Shown here piece by piece: positions 50,298 to 62,096 of a stretch of 64,000 bases of DNA. The stretch covers positions 133,938,854-134,002,853 of the forward strand of contig JAIOJX010000031.1 of NCBI GenBank assembly GCA_022376925.1, read 5' to 3'. Numbering within the stretch: the stretch's first letter is position 1; the number at the start of each line of letters is the position of its first letter. The DNA is from Tragulus kanchil (Eukaryota > Chordata > Mammalia > Artiodactyla > Tragulidae). The notes below the pieces were generated by a model that had not been told where the DNA came from, made no database searches, and was given only the letters and a program-made list of their open reading frames with translations. The translations under genes and the position numbers were made by a program.

Positions 50298-50537
50298 GTG
50301 TTTTCTTGAATGATCATTAACTTACAGGAGTCTCCCCTACATTTTCCTTTACTTGTGCTCGCTTAGTGGGATTAACTAATCACCTGCTTTGTCGCTTCCC
50401 TCTTCCCTGGTTGCCAGGAGAGGTCCCTCGGGTTCTGGTTTGAGTCAGCATGCTTGGGAGCATACTGGGGGAGATGCTCCCACCTCCGTCAGGGAGACCT
50501 GGGGCCTGAGGACTGCATCTGTTCTCCTCTCCTGCAG

Positions 50538-50776
50538 GCCTGCTGCTCTTGATCAGTCTGGAGGTCTTCCGGCATTCCGTGCGCGCCTTGCTGCAGAGAG
50601 TCAGCCCCGAGCCGCCCCCAGCCCCGGCCCTGACCTACGAATACTCGTGGTCTCTGGGCTGTGGCTTGGGGGCTGGCCTGATCCTGATCCTGGGGGGCGG
50701 TTGCTTTCTCCTGCTCACCCTACCTCCCTGGCCCTGGAGGTCCCTCTGTCCCACGTGGGGACCCAGGGCCACCTAG
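50538..50776 (+). CDS. CACNG6: CACNG6 exon 4 (C-terminus and stop)
   Basis: Acceptor CTGCAG ends 50537. The exon completes Gly, continues TM3 (LLLLISLEVF), then the second loop with RHSVRALLQRVSPEPPPAP and TYEYSWSLGCG. TM4 follows (GAGLILILGGGCFLLLTLP), then a short cytosolic tail ending GPRAT with TAG at 50774. There is no long PDZ-binding tail, as expected for gamma-6 versus the TARPs. The frame is intact across the exon. Confidence 0.95.
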
Positions 50777-51736
50777 GGTCATCATTGGGTGTTCTCTCAG
50801 CAATTTCCGCCCCCTCCTCCGTTCTCTCCATTGTCCCCCTCGGCATCATTCGCTCTGTGTTCTAGAGAGACTGTGTGCTCCCTGATCTGGGGTCCACACT
50901 GTGTACCCAAACCAGCCCCACCTCATAAATACCTTTTTCCTCTGTAAATATGTTTTTCTTGGTGGCTGGATTTGGGTTGCTTGGGGGCGGGGTGGGGGGA
51001 GGATTTTTGCCAACGAGGGTCCCCAGGGAAGGCTGGTGTGGACCTGATGGGGTAACTAGGGAGTCGGGGGGTGGGGGAGGTCAGGGGGTCTTTGGAGGGA
51101 GCTAGACCTTTTCATTTCCCAGATTTGAATGTATTTCCTTGTGGGAGAGACTTTTTCTGGGGAGAATCTCTGGGTCTGACCTCACTGTGGGCTGATTCGG
51201 AATTAAAGGTTTGGAAATGCAACAGCTCTGGAGTCCACTGCGATGAGAGTTGTGTGTTCCAGGGTAGAGAAAAGGGGGTCTCTTGTGTTCCCCAGAAAAC
51301 CCACTGTCTGCTATGCGTCAGCCCCAAATTTGCGTATAGAGGACACCATAGTGAGCCATGGAAAAGCCAGCAGCGTGGAACACAGCCATTGTTATGGGTG
51401 GAGCGGGGTCCCTCCCAAAAGTATGTGCTGGGGTCCTAACCCCCAGGACCTCAGAATGTGTGCTTGTTTGAAGATGGGGCCTTTGTGGAGGTGGTCACGT
51501 GAAAATGGAGCCATTAGGGTGGGCCGAGGCTAATAGGTGCTGGTGGGCAGTCACTCAGTCGTGTCTGATTCTGCGACTCCATGGACTGTAGCCCACCAGG
51601 CTTCTCTGTCCATGGGATTCTCCAGGCAAGAAGACCAGAGTGGATGGCCATTTCCTCCTTCAGGGGATCTTCCCGACTCAGGGATCGAACCTGGATCTCC
51701 TGCATCTCCTTCAATAGCAAGCGGACTCTTTACCCC
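50777..51736. other. CACNG6 3' flank
   Basis: Contains the CACNG6 3' UTR and candidate poly(A) signals. No recognisable exon occurs in 51000-51530. The Bov-tA SINE follows at 51538. Confidence 0.6.
50924..50929 (+). terminator. CACNG6: Candidate CACNG6 polyadenylation signal (CATAAA variant)
   Basis: CATAAA about 150 bp after the stop, followed by T-rich sequence and TGTAAATATG, is a plausible variant poly(A) signal with a downstream U-rich element. ATTAAA near 51204 is an alternative. Confidence 0.35.
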
Positions 51737-51757
51737 TGAGCCACCTGGGAGGCCACC
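51538..51757 (-). mobile_element. Bov-tA SINE, antisense
   Basis: ggcagtcactcagtcgtgtc to ctgagccacctgggaggcca. Its last ~20 bp is the repeat unit border of duplication 12. Confidence 0.87.
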
Positions 51758-53969
51758 TGGTGTCCTTGAATGGAGACGAGATTAGGACACTGAGTGGACA
51801 GAGGGCAGTTGAAAAGAAGAGACGTGGGAGATGATCCTCTCCAGGCCAAGGAGAGGCGCCTGGAACAGCCTCTCATCTCAGCACCAGGGAGGGACTAGCC
51901 CTGCGGACGCCTTGACCTTGGGCTTCCGGCCTCAAGACAGTGAGGGGCTTCCGGCCCCCAGGCGGTGCATTTCTGTGTGTAAGCCCCACCCCCTGGGCTG
52001 CAGTGCCTAGTTAGGGCTGCCCCAGCCCGCACCCCTGTCAGGACCCGGCAGCAGGCTTGGGCTATAACAAACTCCTGTAAATGAAGAAATGGCTTTGGAA
52101 TTAGGGAGTGGGTAGCCGCTGGAGGTGTTCGGAGGCACATGCCAGAAGCGGCCTAGATGGCCTTGGTGAGACATGCTCTGTGGAGGGGAGTCCTGAGAGG
52201 GAGGGAGCTGGCAGCACCGTGGGGAGGAGTCCCCCACCTTGGAGAACGCAGGGTCCTCAGGAGCAGAATGTTGGTGGAAGGCGGTCACCCACAGCTGCGA
52301 GGGGCCAGGCCACGAAGACTGGGTGTCAAGTTTAAGCCCTTCAGCCCGAGGGCCCAGCCTCCTCCTCCCAGGGAGCCAGGTGCCCATTCCAACTCAGAAA
52401 TCACAACTTGAATTCTCTAGTTGGATAGGAATCGCTGAAGCAGAGCTCAAAAGCCAAAGTTTCTTAAATGTAAGTTTAAAAATATTTAAAATACAGAAAA
52501 TGTGCCAACTTATGAATGCAAATGTTTTAATATTGTGAGTGTAATTCTCTTAAATGCTTCTGTATTTAATTACAAATTATGACATCATTATATATAATAT
52601 ATATTACATAAAACATATAACTTAAAATATTTACTATAGGTTCAATTAATATATGTAACATGGTAAATTATATAATATTTAACATAAACAGAAGAATTAT
52701 TACAGTATAAAATTCTAACATAATACAATATAAAATTCTATACAATATTATATATGATTATATCCTAATAACCAGATTGTTATATTAATATTATGGATGT
52801 TATGATATATTGATATAGTCATAATGGTTTCTTTTTTTGTATATTAATGTATATTAACTTATGCAATATATTATGTGAGCCACCTGGGAGGCCACCTGGT
52901 GTCCTTGAATGGAGACGAGATTAGGACACTGAGTGGACAGAGGGCAGTTGAAAAGAAGAGACGTGGGAGATGATCCTCTCCAGGCCAAGGAGAGGCGCCT
53001 GGAACAGCCTCTCATCTCAGCACCAGGGAGGGACTAGCCCTGGACGCCTTGACCTTGGGCTTCCGGCCTCAAGACAGTGAGGGGCTTCCGGCCCCCAGGC
53101 GGTGCATTTCTGTGTGTAAGCCCCACCCCCTGGGCTGCAGTGCCTAGTTAGGGCTGCCCCAGCCCGCACCCCTGTCAGGACCCGGCAGCAGGCTTGGGCT
53201 ATAACAAACTCCTGTAAATGAAGAAATGGCTTTGGAATTAGGGAGTGGGTAGCCGCTGGAGGTGTTCGGAGGCACATGCCAGAAGCGGCCTAGATGGCCT
53301 TGGTGAGACATGCTCTGTGGAGGGGAGTCCTGAGAGGGAGGGAGCTGGCAGCACCGTGGGGAGGAGTCCCCCACCTTGGAGAACGCAGGGTCCTCAGGAG
53401 CAGAATGTTGGTGGAAGGCGGTCACCCACAGCTGCGAGGGGCCAGGCCACGAAGACTGGGTGTCAAGTTTAAGCCCTTCAGCCCGAGGGCCCAGCCTCCT
53501 CCTCCCAGGGAGCCAGGTGCCCATTCCAACTCAGAAATCACAACTTGAATTCTCTAGTTGGATAGGAATCGCTGAAGCAGAGCTCAAAAGCCAAAGTTTC
53601 TTAAATGTAAGTTTAAAAATATTTAAAATACAGAAAATGTGCCAACTTATGAATGCAAATGTTTTAATATTGTGAGTGTAATTCTCTTAAATGCTTCTGT
53701 ATTTAATTACAAATTATGACATCATTATATATAATATATATTACATAAAACATATAACTTAAAATATTTACTATAGGTTCAATTAATATATGTAACATGG
53801 TAAATTATATAATATTTAACATAAACAGAAGAATTATTACAGTATAAAATTCTAACATAATACAATATAAAATTCTATACAATATTATATATGATTATAT
53901 CCTAATAACCAGATTGTTATATTAATATTATGGATGTTATGATATATTGATATAGTCATAATGGTTTCT
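51737..53969 (+). repeat. Tandem duplication 12 (units 51737-52875 and 52876-53969)
   Basis: Restart at tgagccacctgggaggccac. Offset 1139-1137 bp. Unit 1 begins inside the tail of a Bov-tA SINE, and the restart copies only that SINE's end. The junction therefore ignores element borders. Confidence 0.93.
52540..52875. repeat. AT-rich tract (first copy)
   Basis: Over 80% A/T with many TATATAAT and ATTATA runs. The same tract recurs at about 53680-54180 and 54830-55330, where it ends in long (TA)n runs (54139-54178, 55286-55325). No gene. Confidence 0.8.
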
Positions 53970-54140
53970 ATATTTAATTATAAATTATAAGTATAATTAT
54001 ATGTAATCATATATACTTATGCAACCATATATTATGTCATCCTACATAATTTAACACATATTCTAATTTTATGTAAAATATATTAATCTGTTGTACATTA
54101 TTATATAAATATATTATATTTGTAACATTATACAATAGAA

Positions 54141-54178
<38 letters not shown>

Positions 54179-54180
54179 AA
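53680..54180. repeat. AT-rich tract ending in (TA)n (second copy)
   Basis: Second copy of the 52540 tract, continuing beyond the first copy's break to a perfect (TA)n block next to the SINE at 54192. Confidence 0.8.
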
Positions 54181-54191
54181 ACATGATATTT

Positions 54192-54518
54192 GGTCTTCCC
54201 TGGTGGTCTAGTGGGTAAAGATACCGCCTTGCAGGGCAAGGGGCGCTGGTTCCATACCTGGCCTGGGAAGATCCCACGTGCCGCGGAGCGGCTGGACCGA
54301 TGTGTCCAACTATCGAGCCGGAGCTCTGGAGCGCAAGCACCCAGAGCCGGTGCTCTGCGACGAGAGAGGCCGCTGTGATGGGAGGCCCACACGGGCCAAA
54401 GAACAAAGATGGATGAAAATGGACAAATGAAAGACCAATAGAAGTGGCCCGCCTGCTCCCCTCTCTCTGCACCCCACCCCCCTCAGATAAATAAATAAAT
54501 AAATCTTTAAAAAAAAAA
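54192..54518 (+). mobile_element. CHR-type SINE with unusual 3' tail (duplication unit 1)
   Basis: Same subfamily as 17489. Target-site duplication GATATTT (54185-54191 and 54519-54525), inserted at the edge of a TA repeat. Confidence 0.88.
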
Positions 54519-54829
54519 GATATTTATGCAATGTAACCTACATACAAATAATACATATAAATAAAACATAATAGTCATACAAACCTATTATACGGCATAA
54601 GTTTTGTAATATTTATAAAGTCATGATGACTTTGCTCTGGCGTTGGAAGCAGCTTCTTCGACCAGGAAGTCGTCTGTCATCTGGCTGGGGTGGGGCTCAC
54701 AATATTTTATTGGATAGGAATCAGCAGAGCTCAAAAGCCATAGTTTCTTAAATGTAAGTTTAAAAATATTTAAAATACAGAAAATGTGCCAACTTATGAA
54801 TGCAAATGTTTTAATATTGTGAGTGTAAT

Positions 54830-55287
54830 TCTCTTAAATGCTTCTGTATTTAATTACAAATTATGACATCATTATATATAATATATATTACATAAAACAT
54901 ATAACTTAAAATATTTACTATAGGTTCAATTAATATATGTAACATGGTAAATTATATAATATTTAACATAAACAGAAGAATTATTACAGTATAAAATTCT
55001 AACATAATACAATATAAAATTCTATACAATATTATATATGATTATATCCTAATAACCAGATTGTTATATTAATATTATGGATGTTATGATATATTGATAT
55101 AGTCATAATGGTTTCTATATTTAATTATAAATTATAAGTATAATTATATGTAATCATATATACTTATGCAACCATATATTATGTCATCCTACATAATTTA
55201 ACACATATTCTAATTTTATGTAAAATATATTAATCTGTTGTACATTATTATATAAATATATTATATTTGTAACATTATACAATAGAA

Positions 55288-55325
<38 letters not shown>

Positions 55326-55330
55326 AAACA
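54830..55330. repeat. AT-rich tract ending in (TA)n (third copy)
   Basis: Third copy, carried by duplication 13, again bordered by the SINE (55339). Confidence 0.8.
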
Positions 55331-55338
55331 TGATATTT

Positions 55339-55665
55339 GGGCTTCCCTGGTGGTCCAGTGGGTAAGGACACCGCCTTGCAGGGCAAGGGGCGCTGGTTCC
55401 ATACCTGGCCTGGGAAGATCCCACGTGCCGCGGAGCGGCTGGACCGATGTGTCCAACTATCGAGCCGGAGCTCTGGAGCGCAAGCACCCAGAGCCGGTGC
55501 TCTGCGACGAGAGAGGCCGCTGTGATGGGAGGCCCACACGGGCCAAAGAACAAAGATGGATGAAAATGGACAAATGAAAGACCAATAGAAGTGGCCCGCC
55601 TGCTCCCCTCTCTCTGCACCCCACCCCCCTCAGATAAATAAATAAATAAATCTTTAAAAAAAAAA
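55339..55665 (+). mobile_element. CHR-type SINE with unusual 3' tail (duplication unit 2)
   Basis: Copy of the 54192 element with the same GATATTT flanks (55332-55338 and 55666-55672). It was carried by the 1.1 kb duplication, not by an independent insertion. Confidence 0.88.
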
Positions 55666-55843
55666 GATATTTATGCAATGTAACCTACATACAAATAATA
55701 CATATAAATAAAACATAATAGTCATACAAACCTATTATACGGCATAAGTTTTGTAATATTTATAAAGTCATGATGACTTTGCTCTGGCGTTGGAAGCAGC
55801 TTCTTCGACCAGGAAGTCGTCTGTCATCTGGCTGGGGTGGGGC

Positions 55844-56457
55844 CACACTTCCTGGATTTGCTGAGGTTGGGACCCGGCTCGGCTTCAGTGGGGTTCCCTG
55901 GCAGGCCCTGTCTTGTTCCTGTCTGCACTGAGCTCATGCTGAGGGCACGGAGCAGGGAGCTGGGCACGCGCATTCCCTTCTTGATCAGAGTGGAAGAAGT
56001 GCTGGGCTTGGTTAGGAGCGGGCTGTAGACCCCACTATCTGGTGGGAACCCCGGCTGCCCTGCAGCTGGGCTGCTGCTCAGCCTCCAGGCCTCAGTTTCC
56101 TCGCACTCCTCACAGTGTCGCCTCCTTAAGCCCTCGTGAGGAGTGAACGTGGCAGTCAGCCCTGCAAAGCCCGGGAAGACCGCCTGGCACAGGGTCAGGC
56201 CTCCATCAGTCTAGCATTAGTAGTGGTTATCGAGTGGCACTTTGGCGGGGCGCAAAGTAGAGAGTGAAAAAGGACCCCCATTGGGCCAACAGTCTGGAGA
56301 TGGAAACAGATATTAATCACGTAATCACACTAATGAATGTGCAATTAAAAACTGAGATAAGTGCTAGGAAGAGAGATCAGGAACAGTTGCTTTTGTTTGT
56401 TTGTTTTTAAATTATTATTTTACCTTTTTCTTGCTTTTATTTTTTTTCGTTCTACTT
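55844..56457. other. Unique flank sequence, no gene recognised
   Basis: GC-moderate DNA with a MIR-like remnant (about 56085-56215, ctcagtttcctcgcactcct). No supported exon or RNA gene. Confidence 0.5.
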
Positions 56458-56877
56458 GGTTTTGTGTCGGGAGGAGTCAGGGAAGCGGAGCCGTGCCTGC
56501 CTTGGGGGCGGGTCCTCAGGTCTTGGGGGAGTGACTCGTTGTCCAGTGGGGTCTTCACCCGGCACCTTCTTTACCCGCCTGGGGTGTTTGTGGATTTTCC
56601 AAAGGTGAGAGAAGGAAGGAGAGACCCTTTTGAGACAAAGACCTGGAATCACATTATAATTTATCAATCCATTAACTTGCATCTTGTCACCTCATATATA
56701 TTTTTTTACCTCATATTTTTAGAAGTGAAGGAAAATAGAAGTTTCTTGAAATATACCACCTTTTCTGTCCTTTCTGTTTACATGTTCTTTTTTGTTGTTG
56801 TTTACATGTTTATATTGACTTTTTTGAACATATGTTCAAATTTACAGAGATACTGTGAGAATCAAAATAGTGCATAC

Positions 56878-57080
56878 GTACATGCTCAGTCACGTCTGAC
56901 TCTTTGTGACCCCGTGGACTGTAGCCCTCCAGGCTTCTCTGTCCATGGGATTCTCCAGGCAAGAAGACTGGAGTGGGTTGTCATTTCCTCCTCCAGGGGA
57001 TCTTCCAAACCCAGGAATCAAACCTGTGTCTCCTGCATTGGCAGACAAATTCCTTACCACTGCACCACCTGGAAAGCCCC
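56878..57080 (-). mobile_element. Bov-tA SINE, antisense (duplication unit 1)
   Basis: acatgctcagtcacgtctga to gcaccacctggaaagccc. Confidence 0.87.
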
Positions 57081-57359
57081 CTGGACAGATACACTGTTTA
57101 CTCAGATTCACCTATGGCTAACATTTTACCATATGTCCAAATATGTGGATTTTTTCTCTTTTAATATATGTGTACATTTAATCAAATTATGAGCCTACCA
57201 TGTGGGGGTTTTATTCAGCGAACGTTTATTTTTAAATGTGAAATGCACCATGTATGTACTGACCTGTGAATGCAAAGCTATGAAAAGTCTGGGTTTGATT
57301 GTCTTAAATGCAGACTTAATATTCCATAAAAACAATTAAGATTTAGAATACCATCTAGG

Positions 57360-57440
57360 AGACTTCCCTGGCAGTCCAGTGGTTAGAACTCGCTCTCCCC
57401 AGGTAGGAGGCACGGGTTCAATCCCTGGTCGGGGAACCAC
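57360..57440 (+). mobile_element. CHR-type SINE head (copy at 58453-58533)
   Basis: gacttccctggcagtccagt to tcaatccctggtcggggaac. Only the tRNA-derived head is present. Confidence 0.7.
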
Positions 57441-57970
57441 TAGCCTCAGAACCAGGCGGAGAAAGAGAGCTCGTATTTTGGAAACGATTGGTCTTTCCTC
57501 CCCGACCCCCCCGCCACCCCACCAAAGTGCAAGTCTCCTAGGTAAATAACCAGGTTTTGTGTGGGAGGAGTCAGGAAGCGGAGCCGTGCCTGCCTTGGGG
57601 GCGGGTCCTCAGGTCTTGGGGGAGTGACTCGTTGTCCAGTGGGGTCTTCACCCGGCACCTTCTTTACCCGCCTGGGGTGTTTGTGGATTTTCCAAAGGTG
57701 AGAGAAGGAAGGAGAGACCCTTTTGAGACAAAGACCTGGAATCACATTATAATTTATCAATCCATTAACTTGCATCTTGTCACCTCATATATATTTTTTT
57801 ACCTCATATTTTTAGAAGTGAAGGAAAATAGAAGTTTCTTGAAATATACCACCTTTTCTGTCCTTTCTGTTTACATGTTCTTTTTTGTTGTTGTTTACAT
57901 GTTTATATTGACTTTTTTGAACATATGTTCAAATTTACAGAGATACTGTGAGAATCAAAATAGTGCATAC

Positions 57971-58173
57971 GTACATGCTCAGTCACGTCTGACTCTTTGT
58001 GACCCCGTGGACTGTAGCCCTCCAGGCTTCTCTGTCCATGGGATTCTCCAGGCAAGAAGACTGGAGTGGGTTGTCATTTCCTCCTCCAGGGGATCTTCCA
58101 AACCCAGGAATCAAACCTGTGTCTCCTGCATTGGCAGACAAATTCCTTACCACTGCACCACCTGGAAAGCCCC
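57971..58173 (-). mobile_element. Bov-tA SINE, antisense (duplication unit 2)
   Basis: Copy of the 56878 element. Confidence 0.87.
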
Positions 58174-58649
58174 CTGGACAGATACACTGTTTACTCAGAT
58201 TCACCTATGGCTAACATTTTACCATATGTCCAAATATGTGGATTTTTTCTCTTTTAATATATGTGTACATTTAATCAAATTATGAGCCTACCATGTGGGG
58301 GTTTTATTCAGCGAACGTTTATTTTTAAATGTGAAATGCACCATGTATGTACTGACCTGTGAATGCAAAGCTATGAAAAGTCTGGGTTTGATTGTCTTAA
58401 ATGCAGACTTAATATTCCATAAAAACAATTAAGATTTAGAATACCATCTAGGAGACTTCCCTGGCAGTCCAGTGGTTAGAACTCGCTCTCCCCAGGTAGG
58501 AGGCACGGGTTCAATCCCTGGTCGGGGAACCACTAGCCTCAGAACCAGGCGGAGAAAGAGAGCTCGTATTTTGGAAACGATTGGTCTTTCCTCCCCGACC
58601 CCCCCGCCGCCACCCCCACCAAAGTGCAAGTCTCCTAGGTAAATAACCA

Positions 58650-59384
58650 CTTGAGTTTTGACTAAATCATTTCTTGGCTTTCCTTTATAGTTTTACAAAC
58701 TAAAATTCTATTCTTTTTAAAAAAGGCGTTGTTTCATTTTGCTTATGTTTAAACCTCGTGCGAATGGAATCATATTATATGTATTTTTCTATGTAATTGT
58801 CTTTTATTTTTTTTAAGCCCAAAGAAGAGGAATCAAACTCTCGACCAGAAGGTTTGATATGCCCCACAAAAGTGTCTTATTTAGCCTTCAGAATGTTTAC
58901 TAAGTTATTTATTTACAACCAACTGCAGATCCAAAGCGTTTAGGGGAAAAAAATTCCAGAGTTCCAAAAAGTGGAGCTTGGATTTGCCCAGGAAGGCATC
59001 TATTTACATAACATTTGCATTGGATTTACAACTATTTGCATCCTGTTTACACAGTGTCAGGTAATACTGAGTAATCTAAGGATTATTTAAAGTACTTCAG
59101 AGGATGTGTGTAGGTTATGTGCAAATACTATGCCATTTAAATGAGGGAATGAGCATCCGTGAATATGGGAATCCGGCTGGATCCTGGATCTGGCTCCTCT
59201 CAGAGGTTGCTGAGAAAAGAGGAGGACTTGCTCCGTCCTCAGGAAAGAGCCTTGCTTCAGTCTGTGAGCTCTTAGATTGCTTCACTTCACTGTGCCTCAG
59301 TTTTCTCATCTGTTAAGTAGGGATAATCATGTTACCTACCTTATAGGGTTGTTGGAAGGACTAGTGAGTTAATCCATGTAAACT
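58650..59384. other. Unique flank sequence, no gene recognised
   Basis: AT-moderate DNA. A MIR-like remnant lies about 59285-59370 (actgtgcctcagttttctca). No supported exon. Confidence 0.5.
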
Positions 59385-59505
59385 TTTTGTCTATTTTTGG
59401 TCTCGTGGCTTGTGGGCTCTTAGTTCCCTGACTGGGAATGAAACCCAGACCCTCGGCAGTGGAAATGCAGCCTCCTAACCACTGGACCTTGAGAGTCCCT
59501 TGGAC
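59385..59505 (-). mobile_element. CHR-type SINE, antisense
   Basis: ctatttttggtctcgtggct, ttagttccctgactgggaat and aaccactggaccttgagagt. Confidence 0.75.
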
Positions 59506-59822
59506 TGTAAGGAAATCAAACCAGTCCATCCTAAAGGAAATCAACCCTGAATATGTTTTGGAAGGGCTGATGCTGAAGCTGAAGCTGCAATACTTTGGCC
59601 ACCTGATGCAAAGAGACGACTCATTGGAAGAGACCCTGATACTGGGAGAGGAGGAGACAGGGGCTACAGAGGATGAGATGGTTGAATGGCATCACCGGCC
59701 TAGTGGACCTGAGTTTGAGCAAAGTCTACAAGATGTTGAACAACAGGGAAGCCTGGCGTGCTGCAGTTCATGGGGTCACAAAGAGCTGGACACGACTGAG
59801 CGACTGAACATCAACAACAAAA
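59506..59822 (+). mobile_element. BovB (RTE-type) LINE 3' end
   Basis: The translated remains QYFGHLMQRDDSLEETLILG and the 3' end ggacacgactgagcgactga plus (AAC)n match the C-terminal and 3' region of BovB, whose tail is also the tail of Bov-tA SINEs. The frame is degraded (for example EAWRAA became EQQGSLA) and no activity is possible. Confidence 0.85.
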
Positions 59823-59879
59823 GTTTTTAGTAGAAGACCTCTTGTAAGTGTTCAAGAAATGATAAATTTTTTTTTTTTA

Positions 59880-59990
59880 ATAGTTTGGCCAGAATATCAG
59901 CACGGAGGATCTTAGTTCCCTGAGTGGGGATCGAACCTGGGCCCCCTGCAGTGGAAGTGCAGAGTTATAACCACTGGGCCACCATGCATG
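59880..59990 (-). mobile_element. CHR-type SINE, antisense
   Basis: ttagttccctgagtggggat, cgaacctgggccccctgcag and aaccactgggccaccatg. Confidence 0.75.
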
Positions 59991-60278
59991 GTGGTGTATA
60001 TAATACGTGTGTAAGCAGTTCCTTTTTTACGGTTATAATCCATCTTTTAATCTCTCTTTCCTCACCGTGTCCTCTGAGGATTCTGGCAGGCACCAGACTC
60101 TAACTTTAGCCATGACTGGACAGAGGCCCACTGCTCCACGAGAACTGGGTGCTGGAGATGCCATGGAAGGTTGCCTAGCAACAGAGGTGTTGGGGTGGGC
60201 AGGAGTAAATTCCCTGAGCGGTTCTCTAAGGAGGGAGGTACACGGGACTGAATCTATTCGAGGCTAAATAGGAGATTG

Positions 60279-60492
60279 ATGGGCTTCCCAGGTGGCAAAA
60301 AACCTGCCTGCCGGTTCAGGAGACGTAAGAAATGTGGGTTCCCTCCCTGGGCGGGGAAGATGCCCCGGGGGAGGGCATGGCAGCCCCCTCCGGTATTCTC
60401 TCCTGGGGAATCCCATGGACAGGGGAGCCTGGAGGACGACAGTCTGTGCAGTCACAGTTAGACGCGACTGAGCGACTGAGTAGCAACAGCAA
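60279..60492 (+). mobile_element. Bov-tA SINE (duplication unit 1)
   Basis: gatgggcttcccaggtggca to cgcgactgagcgactgagta. The second copy is at 61372. Confidence 0.87.
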
Positions 60493-60649
60493 GAGGATAT
60501 TGATAAGGACCATCCAGAGTGTGGCTTCTGAGGAATTTTTCCGTCCTGCTCCCCAGAGCTCCTGGATATGTTCATCCCTCTCTTCTCTTCTCACCCTCTC
60601 TCCCGTCCCTCTCCTCCTTCTTCCTCTCATCTTACTCTTTTTTTTAAGT

Positions 60650-61003
60650 TTAATTTATTTACTTATTTATTTTATTTTTGGCTCTTCTGGGTTTTCACTG
60701 CTGCCACAGGCTCTTCTCTAGTTGCAGGGAGTGGAGGTTCCTCTCTAGTTAAGGTGAGCAGGCTTCTTGTTGCAGTGACTTCTCTTGTTGTGGAACTCGG
60801 GCTCTAGGGCACACGGGCTTCAGTAGTTGCGGCCCATGGACTCCATAGTTGCAGCTCCGAGGCTCTAGAGCACAGGTTCCATCACTGTGGCTCCCGGGCT
60901 TAGTTGCTCCGCAGCATGTGGGATCTTCCCTGATCAGGGATGGAACCTGTGTCCCCTGCATTGGTAGGCGAACTCTTTGCCACTGAGCTACCAGGGCAGC
61001 CTT
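60650..61003 (-). mobile_element. CHR-type SINE, antisense, full-length (duplication unit 1)
   Basis: tttatttttggctcttctgg through tccctgatcagggatggaac to gagctaccagggcagcc. Confidence 0.82.
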
Positions 61004-61371
61004 CTCTTCCCTTCCCTTATCACTGGATCTTTTTATTCGGCCCTGGTAAGTGCAGAGTTATAACCACTGGGCCACCATGCATGGTGGTGTATATAATACG
61101 TGTGTAAGCAGTTCCTTTTTTACGGTTATAATCCATCTTTTAATCTCTCTTTCCTCACCGTGTCCTCTGAGGATTCTGGCAGGCACCAGACTCTAACTTT
61201 AGCCATGACTGGACAGAGGCCCACTGCTCCACGAGAACTGGGTGCTGGAGATGCCATGGAAGGTTGCCTAGCAACAGAGGTGTTGGGGTGGGCAGGAGCA
61301 GATCCCCTGGGCCGTTCTCTAAGGAGGGCGGTACACGGACCTGAATCTATTCGAGGCTAAATAGGAGATTG

Positions 61372-61585
61372 ATGGGCTTCCCAGGTGGCAAAAAACCTGC
61401 CTGCCGGTTCAGGAGACGTAAGAAATGTGGGTTCCCTCCCTGGGCGGGGAAGATGCCCCGGGGGAGGGCATGGCAGCCCCCTCCGGTATTCTCTCCTGGG
61501 GAATCCCATGGACAGGGGAGCCTGGAGGACGACAGTCTGTGCAGTCACAGTTAGACGCGACTGAGCGACTGAGTAGCAACAGCAA
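61372..61585 (+). mobile_element. Bov-tA SINE (duplication unit 2)
   Basis: Copy of the 60279 element. Confidence 0.87.
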
Positions 61586-61742
61586 GAGGATATTGATAAG
61601 GACCATCCAGAGTGTGGCTTCTGAGGAATTTTTCCGTCCTGCTCCCCAGAGCTCCTGGATATGTTCATCCCTCTCTTCTCTTCTCACCCTCTCTCCCGTC
61701 CCTCTCCTCCTTCTTCCTCTCATCTTACTCTTTTTTTTAAGT

Positions 61743-62096
61743 TTAATTTATTTACTTATTTATTTTATTTTTGGCTCTTCTGGGTTTTCACTGCTGCCAC
61801 AGGCTCTTCTCTAGTTGCAGGGAGTGGAGGTTCCTCTCTAGTTAAGGTGAGCAGGCTTCTTGTTGCAGTGACTTCTCTTGTTGTGGAACTCGGGCTCTAG
61901 GGCACATGGGCTTCAGTAGTTGCGGCCCATGGACTCCATAGTTGCAGCTCCGAGGCTCTAGAGCACAGGTTCCATCACTGTGGCTCCCGGGCTTAGTTGC
62001 TCCGCAGCATGTGGGATCTTCCCTGATCAGGGATGGAACCTGTGTCCCCTGCATTGGTAGGCGAACTCTTTGCCACTGAGCTACCAGGGCAGCCCC
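61743..62096 (-). mobile_element. CHR-type SINE, antisense (duplication unit 2)
   Basis: Copy of the 60650 element. Differs by cacacggg/cacatggg. Confidence 0.82.

Larger units (their letters stand above)
45014..50537 (+). other. CACNG6: CACNG6 intron 3 (distal part)
   Basis: After the last copy of exon 3 come an L2-like fragment (about 45645-45790), CHR-type SINEs (46074-46275, 46300-46482, 46994-47095, 49055-49180, 50180-50297) and a Bov-tA 3' part (49725-49880). A CATC-rich stretch lies at 47262-47285. The remaining unique sequence (47100-49040, 49180-49720, 49880-50180) shows no gene. Confidence 0.8.
53558..55843 (+). repeat. Tandem duplication 13 (units 53558-54709 and 54710-55843)
   Basis: Restart at ttggataggaatc. 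Offset 1152 falling to 1147 bp. It contains the AT-rich tract and a CHR-type SINE in each unit. The first ~400 bp also occurs at 52421. Confidence 0.93.
56458..58649 (+). repeat. Tandem duplication 14 (units 56458-57552 and 57553-58649)
   Basis: Restart at ggttttgtgtgggaggagtc. Offset 1095-1093 bp. One Bov-tA SINE per unit. Confidence 0.93.

Noticed and set aside
54114..55619. Open frames of 90-114 residues in SINEs, such as those ending YIYIYICIYIYIY
   Set aside because: SINE plus TA-repeat translation. The same peptides occur at every element of the subfamily.
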